Shown: positions 42,203-49,897 of the stretch, piece by piece
Layout: each line of letters begins with the position of its first letter
How positions within the stretch are numbered: position 1 is the stretch's first letter
Origin: UBA4615 sp046046245
GTDB taxonomy: Bacteria; Pseudomonadota; Gammaproteobacteria; Burkholderiales; Burkholderiaceae_E
Reading direction: 5' to 3'
DNA length: 49,897 bases
Assembly (NCBI GenBank): GCA_046046245.1
Contig: JBJOKE010000024.1
Span: 1-49,897, forward strand
Notes under the pieces: model-generated
Told to the model about the DNA's origin: nothing
Databases searched by the model: none
The model's input: only the letters and a program-made list of their open reading frames with translations
Made by a program: the position numbers and the translations under genes

Positions 42203-45200
42203 GCGGGCATCCATTCGACGACGCGGACGCGTCCCGGACGGCGCACCGCGGCATCCGGGGGATCGACGGACGCCGGGCCGTCGTCATCGTCGTCGTCGTC
42301 CCCGCCACCACCGTCGAACAGCGCGTCGGCCTCGTCGCCAGGCAGGGCCGCGTCGTCGCGGACCAGCACCGGCAGCGGGTCGAAGGTGCGGGCGATCGGG
42401 CCGGTGGCGATCAGCAGCCACAGCGTCGCGCCGCCCGACAGCACCCACCAGACGACACCGGCGGTCAGCGCGACGCCGGCGAGCCCGGCCCCCTCGCGCA
42501 GCGTCAGCACCGGGCCGCGCGGCTCGGCGGCCTCGGTCTCCGGGCCGGCCACCGCGGGCGCGAGCGTGCCGTCGGACTCCGCGACGGCCGGCAGCGCCGG
42601 GCCGGCGGCCGAGGCCACCGCGATGGAGATCGAGTCCGCGCTGATCGACACGAGCGCGAAGCCGTCGGCCGCGACGCGCTTCGAGCCGGCCACGGGCGCG
42701 TCGCCTGGCTCGGCACGCAGGCCGGCGTCGCCCGCCATCGTGTCGGCGGCGACCCGCGCCGCGCCGGGCTCGCCGGCGCGCAACGGCGACCGGGCATCGC
42801 CGACCTCGCCGGACGCCGCGGCGGCACGCACGCGCGCCAGCTGCGCGCTCGGCGCCGACGTGCGCCACTGCAGCGCGCCCGACGCGGCGTCGCGGGTCAC
42901 GGACGCCTCGGCCGCCGCGCCGCGCACATCGCCCGTGGTGCCCGGGGTCGTGGTCGTCACCGGTCCCGCGGCCGGGCCGGTCGGCACGGTCGCGCCCCCG
43001 CTCCCGCCGCCGGTCGAGCCGTCTCCACCATACCCGGCGCTCGCGACCTTGATCACCACGGTCCGCTGCTGCGGCGAGCCGAGGCCGGGCTGCGCGATCC
43101 AGACCTCCAGCACGGCGTCGCCGGACCAGCCGGCGGGCGCGTCGTAGCGCAGCGAGGCGAGCGCGGCGTTGACGCTGCCGAGCGGGCCCTCGAGCCGCAG
43201 CCGCGTGCCGTTCGCGCCGCCGTCGCCCGAGACGACCGTCGACACGCCACCAGGCTGCGCGAGCCACAGCCGGCCGGTGCGCACGGCGAGCTCCATCACC
43301 ACCGTGCCCGTCGAGTCGTCGACGTCGGCGACCTGCACGACGTCGCCGAGCGCGAGCACGTCGCCGGCGAGGGCGGACAGCCCGGTGGGCACGGACAGCG
43401 TCGGCGCATCGTCGACCGGCGCGACCACGATGATCGTGCGCCCCTGCGCGGCCGCGCCCTCGGCGTCGATCACCAGCACGTCGAGCGCGAAGCGGCCCGA
43501 CTCGTCGGCGGGTGGCCGGAACACCAGGCCGTCGAGCGCGGCCTGCAGCGCCTCGCGCGAGCCCTCGACGACGACGAGCGCGTCGCCGGTGCCGGTACCG
43601 GCCCGCAGCAGCAGCCCCTGGGTGCCGGCGAGCGTGAGCGTGCCGCGATCGACCTGCAGCCGCAGCCTCATCGAACCGCCGCCTTCGACGTCGTCGATCG
43701 CGATCCGGCGGCCGCTGCCGGCGTCGAAGCGCATCGCATCGTCCTCGAGGACCTCGACCTGGCCCGGCATCGACAGCGTCGGCAGATCGTTGACCGGCGC
43801 CACGCGGACCTCGAGCTGCGCGGTCGAGGTCCGCGCGCCGCCGCGGGTGCCGCTGCCGCCGAGATCGTCGACCGACAGCGACAGCCGCAGCGTGCCCGAC
43901 ACGTCGCGGGCCGGCTCGATGCGCAGGCCGTCGAGCGCGGCGTTCAGACGGGCCAGCGTGCCCTCGACGGTCAGCGTCGTGTCGGCCACGCCGTCGCCCT
44001 CGCGGAAGACGAGGCCGACGGTCGAACCGAGCGCGAGACGCGCGCCGCCGTCGATCGACACCGTCAACCGCAGCGCCGTCCCGACGTCCGCGTCGTCGAG
44101 GATCGCGATCCGCGTGCCGCGTGCGTCGTCGAGCACCGCCGGCGCGTCCTCGACGAGGGTCACGACCGCGGGCAGCAGCCACTGCGGCGCGTCGTTGACC
44201 GCGTCGATCGACACCGAGACCGCGATCGGCGCGGTCTCGCCGCGGGCCTCGACGGCGACCAGCTCGAAGGTGTCCGACGCCGCCGATGTCACGGTGTTCC
44301 GGTAGGTGACGCGTTGCCGGACGAGGTCGTCGAGCGTGAAGCCCTCACCCGCGGCGAGGGCGACGCCGTTCAGCCGGAGCTCGCCCGCCGTCGGCGCGGT
44401 CTCGAGCCGCAGCAAGACGTCGCCCGGGAGCGACTCGGGCGCGAAGAACGCGAGGTTCGCTGTGCCGAAGGCCGAGGTGCTGCCGGTGGCGACCCGCAGC
44501 CCGGCGTTGCGCAGCAGCGTGACCGGGTCGTAGGCGGGGACGACGGACACCTGCGTCTCGACGACGGGCGACATCGCACCCTCGCCGTCGGCCAACGTGA
44601 TCTCGATCCGACGGCTCCCGGTCGAAGGCGAGTCGCCGAGCACCTCGAAGGAGACGGCGCGCAGTACCGCCTGGGCGTCCGCGACGCTCGTCCCGGGCGC
44701 GAAGCGCACCGCCAGCACCGGCCCGATGGCCGATGGAGTCGTCTCCACGAGACCGACGTAGCGGGGGCTGCCGCCGCCCGCGGCGAGCCACAGCTGGTTG
44801 CCGCCGATCACCGAGACGCCCGCGGAGGCGTCGAAGTCCAGCCGGTCGTCCGCGCCGCCGTTCTCGGCGACCCGCACCCGCAGCAACGCGCCGCCGAAGC
44901 CGGTGCTGTCGGCGTCGTCGACGGTGAAGCCGGCGGCGATGCGGACCGGCACGCCGTTTTCCGTGAACGTCGGCGCATCGCCCGCAGGCGTCACGACCGG
45001 CGCGTCGGGCACCGACTCCACCCGCAGCTGCCGCGCCGACGACACGCCGACCTGCCCCGCCGCGTCGGTGACCTCGAAGACGACCGTCCGCGGGGTGGTC
45101 GACGGCGCCGGCGAGGTGTTGGCATAGGTGACCGCACGCAGCGCGTCGCGCCACTGCTCGACCGACGCCTCGCCGGCGAGGGTCAGCGTGCCGGTCGCCG

Positions 45201-48200
45201 CGTTCCAGTCGGTGACATGGATCTCGCCGGCACCCGAGAACGCGAGCACGTCCTCGCCGGGGTGCCGACCGGAGACGATGCGGACGGTCGCGCCCACGAG
45301 CGTCTGCCCGACGTCGACATCGCTCAGCCCGAGGTCGGGCGCGACGGCGAAGTCGGGATCGCCCTCGCGATAGAACCGGGGCGGACCGTCGACGCTCACC
45401 ACGGGCGCGTCGGGCACCGGTGTCACCGAGGTCTCGAGCGCCGCATCGTCCGGGCCGAACGCGGCGGTCGGCACGGCCGCGAGGTCGACCGTCAACCGCT
45501 GCGCGCCGGCCGTGAAGCCGCCGCTCCAGCTGTCGTCGAGCCCACGGACCGACAGCGCACCGGGCGTCCCCGACCAGTCGGCCGCCGGCACGAACCGCAG
45601 CCGGGTCGCGGCCGACAGCACCAGGCCGCGGCCTTCGGGGGCCGGCTCGCCGATGTCGAACCAGGTCGTGCCGCCGTCGGTGGAATACCGCCAGCCGCCC
45701 TGAGACGGCATCGCCCCATTGGCGGTCACGACGACGCCGGCGAGCGACGCGCCGGCGTCGGGATCGGAGAATCCCGCACCGAACAGCTCGGCGACGCTGC
45801 GCGCCGCGGACGCCGTGTCTTCCGGGAACGCGGCGATCGTCGACGAGGCGATCGTCGGCGGGTCGTTGGCGTCGGCGATCGCGATCGTCACCGCACGCTC
45901 GAACCAGAGGCCGCCGCCGTCGGTCACCCGGACGACGATCCCGTACGAGGCGGCCGTCTCGTGGTCGAGCACCGCGCCCTCGGCGACCACGATCGTGCCG
46001 GTGCTCGCGTCGATCGCGAAGCGGCCGCCGGCGTCGTCCGTCAGGCTCCAGACGGCGGTCTCCAGGCGGGCGCCGTCGGGATCGGCGTGCGCGGCGGTCG
46101 CGACCACCGTCCCCGCGGCCGACATCTCGGGCACCGCGATCGCGGACGTGTCCGCCGCGACCAGCCGCAGGCCGTCGACGCGTGCCGGTCCCGCGACCAG
46201 CCGCAGCACGTCGAGGCCGCCCGAGCCGGTGACCGCGACCGACCAGCGGAAGGACGCCACGCCGTCCTGGACCGCGGTCGCGACCCGCTGCCCGCGCCAC
46301 CAGACGTCGACCGTCGCGATGCCGCCGGGGTCGGCCGGCGTCACGTCGAAGGCGAGCACGTAGCTCCGGCCGGCGTCGGTCGCGACCGACTGCACGAGGT
46401 CCGTGCCCGACAGCAGGTTCGGCAGCGACGGGCTCGCGAGCGCGATCGTCGTCGGTGCGTCGTTCGTCGGCGTCCGGTCGACGCGACCGGCGACGACCGC
46501 GCTGGACTGCGTGCCGTCGTCGATCGCGATCCGGTACGTCGGCGGGATCTCGTCGCCGCCGTCGACGAACAGCACCTCGCCGGCGAGCAGTTGCGTGGCC
46601 GTGAAGCGCGTGATCGCCGTCGACGGGTCGCCTGCGAGCGCGAAGCGGCCGCCGAGGACATCGGACACCACGACCGAGATCGACTCGATCCCGCTGTCGG
46701 GATCCTGGATCCCCAGGCCGTACCAGTCGACCACCGTCGTCCCGCCCTCGATGGCGGCGATCGCGGGCACGCCGATCCAGCCCGGCGCGTCGTTGATGTC
46801 GCGGAAGACGAGGTCGCGCTGCAGCGGGACCGCGTTCTCCAGGTGCTCCCAGAGACCGGGCACCAGCGCCAGGCCGAGCTGGCCCGTCCACCGGCCCTGG
46901 TCTTCCCAGGAGGGACCGTCGGCCATCTCGGTGCCCTCGAAGACGTCGCGCAGGCCGTCGCGGTCGGCGTCACCGCTGGCGCCGGGCAGGGCCGGGCGGC
47001 CGTCGCCGCGCTCGGTCGCGTCGGCGAAGCCGTCGCCGTCGGAATCGGTGTCGATCACGTCGGGCGTGCCATCGCGGTCGGTGTCGACCGGCACCAGGCC
47101 GATGCTGCCGTCCGCGCCGTCGGCGCTCGCGTCGACGGCGTAGTCGAGGCCGTCGACGTCGTCGTCGTACCCCTGGTCGGGGCGCCAGCCCGCCGAGGGC
47201 TGGGCCTCGACCCGGTCGACGATGCCGTCGTCGTCGCTGTCGATGTCGAGCCGATCGACGATGCCGTCGCCGTCGCGGTCGGGGTCGCCGGGTCGGCCGC
47301 CCTCGGCGTCCGAGGCCGCGCCGCGCCAGATCGCTCCCGGCACCGGTGCGATCTCGGTCAGCACGATCGAGCCGATCGGACCCGTGCCGCCGGCGAGCGG
47401 CTGCGCGGGCAGCAGCAGCCGGCGCAGCGCCTGACCGCCGCTGCCGTCCGGACCGGTCGCGTAGAGCTGGCCCCAGGCGTCGACGGTCAGGCCGGTGGTG
47501 CCCGCGCCGAGGGTGCCGAGCACGCGGCGGGCGATCGGATCGCCGGCGCCGTCGACGAACACCTCGATCAGCTGCACCGCCGAGGTGGCGGAGTCCGTCC
47601 ACGCGAGGTAGGCCGCGTCGGCGGCGAACACCAGGTCGCCGGTCGCGCGCCCGGAGCCGAGGTCGAGCCACGGTGTCGCGGCGGCGGGCGCCTGCTGGGA
47701 GAAACGCCAGACGACCGAGGTGTCGTGGCCCGCGACGTAGCCGCGACCGGCTGCGTCGAAGGCGAGCGCGTTCGGCGCCCGGTCCGCGATCCCCGCGGGC
47801 AGCGTGCCGCGCGACGTGAACGCCGCGGTCGCGACGTCGATCGTGCCGACCTCGCCGGTCGCCGAGTCGACGCCCCAGAGCGCGCCGTCGGGCGCCATCC
47901 CGATGTCGGCGATCGGCCGGCCGACGGTGCCGACGACCCGACCGGCCGACGGCTCGCCCTCGAGTCCGTCCACGCGGACCAGCCGGCCCGCGTCGTCGAT
48001 CAGCCATCCGATCGTCACCGGAACCCGTCCGCCGGCGCGCTCGACCGCGTCGGCGATGCTGTCGCGGTCGTCGTCGAGGTCGAACCGGTTCGCGACGCCG
48101 TCGCCATCGCTGTCGGTCGCCAGGACCACCGTGCCGGTGCCGACGTTGCCCTGTCCGTCGGCGACGCGGTAGCCGAAGGCCTCGACGCCGTCGGCGCCGG

Positions 48201-49897
48201 CGGCCTGGACGACGGTCAGCGCGCCGTCCGGCTCCAGCGTGACCACGGTGCCCGACGCGAGCGTGACGGACTCGCCGGCCGCGATCGCGCGGGTGACGCC
48301 GCCCGCGCGATCGACGATCCCGACGATCGTCATCGGGTCACCGTCGGGCTCGCGGTCGTTGGCGAGCACGTCGATCCTCGTCGCCGACCCGGGAATGACG
48401 GTGACCGGCCCGTCGAGCACCGGTCGCGGCGCGTCCTGGAGGCGGACCGGGCTCACCGTCCGGGCGACGGTCGCGCTCGTCAGCACGCCGTCGGTCACGG
48501 TGAAGCTCACGATCCGCGAGCCCGGCGACGGCGCCTCGCTCGTGTTCACGTAGTGGACCGACCGCAGGACCTGGGCCCAGGTCTCGATGTCGGCGGCGCC
48601 GGAGAGCTCGAGCACGGCGTCGGCCGGTCGCCAGGTCCCGACGATGCCGCCGGCCGGCTCGAAGCCGAGCCGGTCCTCGGCGGCGACGTAGCCCGCGAGG
48701 TCGATCCGGACGGTCGCGCCGGTGATCGGGTCGCTACCGCCGGCCGACTCGGCGACCTCCAGCCGGGGGTCGATCGCGAGCGGGCCGACGTTCTCCGGAT
48801 AGAACAGCTCGCTCGTGTCGAGGCTCAACGCCGGCAGGCCACGGACCCCGCGGGCCGACGCGAACTCCGACGTGGCGCCGAACAGCCCGCCGTCGGAGAC
48901 CACGGTCGCGGTCGCGGTGATGCGGTCGCCGACCGCGACCGCCGCCGCGCCCTCGGGCGTGGTCCATCCGGAGTCGATGTCCAGGCGTCCGGCGGCGTCG
49001 GTGCGCAGGTCGAACGAGAACAGGCGCAGCCGCGCCTCGGCCCGGTCGCCGTCACCGAAGGGGCTGGAGAAGAACTCGATCCGGTAGCGGGTCGAGGGTA
49101 CCGCCTCGAGCGAGCCGACCACGCGCACCGTGCTGCCCGAGACCACCGCCTGCGTGAGCACCGGCCGGTTCGACACGCCGGCGGTACCCGGTGCGGCGGG
49201 GACGTCGTCGTCGATGCCGAGCTCGATGCCGAGCCCGCCACTCTGCCAGGCGCGATTGCGGAGCAGGGTCGCGCTCGCGCCGTCCGCCACCGAGAAGCCG
49301 TCGTCACCGCTTCCGGCGACGAAGTTGCCCTGTCCGACGATCGCACCGCCGATCGAGTGCCCGGTGCCCGCGACCACCGCGATGCCGTCGCCGCCGTTGC
49401 CGATCACCGTCGCGCCGTCGAGCGCGAGGCCGACGCGGTTGCCGGCGACCAGCACCCCCGAGGCGGCCCCCACGCGGATGCCGCCCGCGGCGGCCCCCGC
49501 GACGTGGTTGCGGTCGGCGACGGCGACACCGCCGACCCGCGCGCCGGATGCGTCCACGACCAGGCCCGTGCCGCCGATGCCCTCGCCGGACGCGAAGCCG
49601 CCGGTGGCATCGAGCGCACCGATCCAGTTGCCGACCACGACCGACCCCGCCGCGCCCGGCCGCAGCACCAGGCCGTCGCCGCCGACGTGCCGGATCAGCA
49701 GCCCGCGGACCGTGCTGGCCGCGCTGCCGTCGCCGAGAACCAGGCCGTCGATCGCACGCCCGCCCCCGTCGATGACGATCGCGGGCCGGTTGCCGTTGGC
49801 GGCGAAGCTGTCGTCGGTGGTGGCGTCGAGCACGACCGGGCCGGTGATCGTCGGCAGCGCGGCGGTGAGCGCGATCTCGTGCGTGCCGTCACCGGGG
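42199..49897 (-). CDS. Giant modular surface protein (adhesin-like), N-terminus beyond the window
   Basis: The open frame covers 2,565 codons and continues past the right edge, so the true start and export signal are not visible. Domain order from the visible end: right-handed beta-helix with GNWIGALDATG-type turns (about 48,840-49,897); a cadherin-like repeat; a Big_9-like domain (VLANDREPDGDP); thrombospondin type-3 calcium repeats (DSDGDGVANRFDLDDDRD); a propeller-like part (47,300-48,030); more type-3 repeats (46,940-47,290); CSPG/cadherin-like repeats (several with NDAP linkers); three 100-residue repeats of one kind (43,040-44,190). It ends with a Gly/Thr linker, a hydrophobic helix (LAGVALTAGVVWWVLSG), a conserved-looking DPLPVL and an Asp-rich tail (seven Asp). 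No RTX repeats or LPXTG are seen. It is likely a calcium-dependent surface adhesin or matrix protein. Confidence 0.88.

Overview
The window is about 50 kb of very GC-rich DNA. Its gene content points to a free-living betaproteobacterium, most likely Burkholderiales: a Bug/TctC-type periplasmic receptor, a TRAP transporter beside sugar-acid enzymes, EutBC without microcompartment genes, PlsB, and a MASE1/PAS histidine kinase. This placement is inferred from family content; there is no rRNA gene. I found no tRNA, rRNA, CRISPR array, insertion sequence or phage gene.

Layout. 0.1-5.9 kb (minus): two c-type cytochromes, a DUF2855 protein and plsB, closely spaced like an operon. 6.1-10.4 kb (plus): ethanolamine ammonia-lyase eutB and eutC, separated by an antisense VapBC-type toxin-antitoxin pair, then an alpha/beta hydrolase. 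10.4-18.8 kb: a divergent catabolic locus. A FadR-type regulator, an enolase-superfamily acid-sugar dehydratase and a D-2-hydroxyacid dehydrogenase-like protein run left; a complete TRAP transporter (P-Q-M) and two tandem FMN-dependent 2-hydroxyacid oxidases run right. A dyad lies between the two arms. 18.8-20.2 kb: asd with a 0.3 kb, possibly structured leader. 20.2-26.6 kb: MetX-like acyltransferase/hydrolase, ChaC-like cyclotransferase, M81 (MlrC) metallopeptidase, GT1 glycosyltransferase and small membrane proteins. 26.6-30.9 kb: a Bug receptor, class III CoA-transferase and HMG-CoA-lyase-like enzyme, with a divergent LysR regulator and a LysR-type dyad between them. 30.9-39.2 kb: phosphoethanolamine transferase-like sulfatase-fold protein, exported thioredoxin-like protein, acyl-CoA synthetase, GNAT acetyltransferase, large sensor kinase and thioredoxin.

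39.3-49.9 kb: a TolC-like outer-membrane factor faces a diguanylate cyclase, whose start overlaps the stop of a giant surface-type protein of more than 2,560 residues. That protein runs off the right edge. It combines a beta-helix, thrombospondin type-3 calcium repeats, a propeller-like part, cadherin/CSPG-like repeats and a C-terminal membrane segment with an Asp-rich tail.

The points most worth a second look are the giant protein-cyclase-TolC locus, the split eutB/eutC pair, the 10.4-18.8 kb pathway of unknown substrate (including a dehydrogenase lacking its expected catalytic Glu), the asd leader, and several well-placed dyads in divergent promoters. Domain names come from motifs read by eye; no database search was possible.
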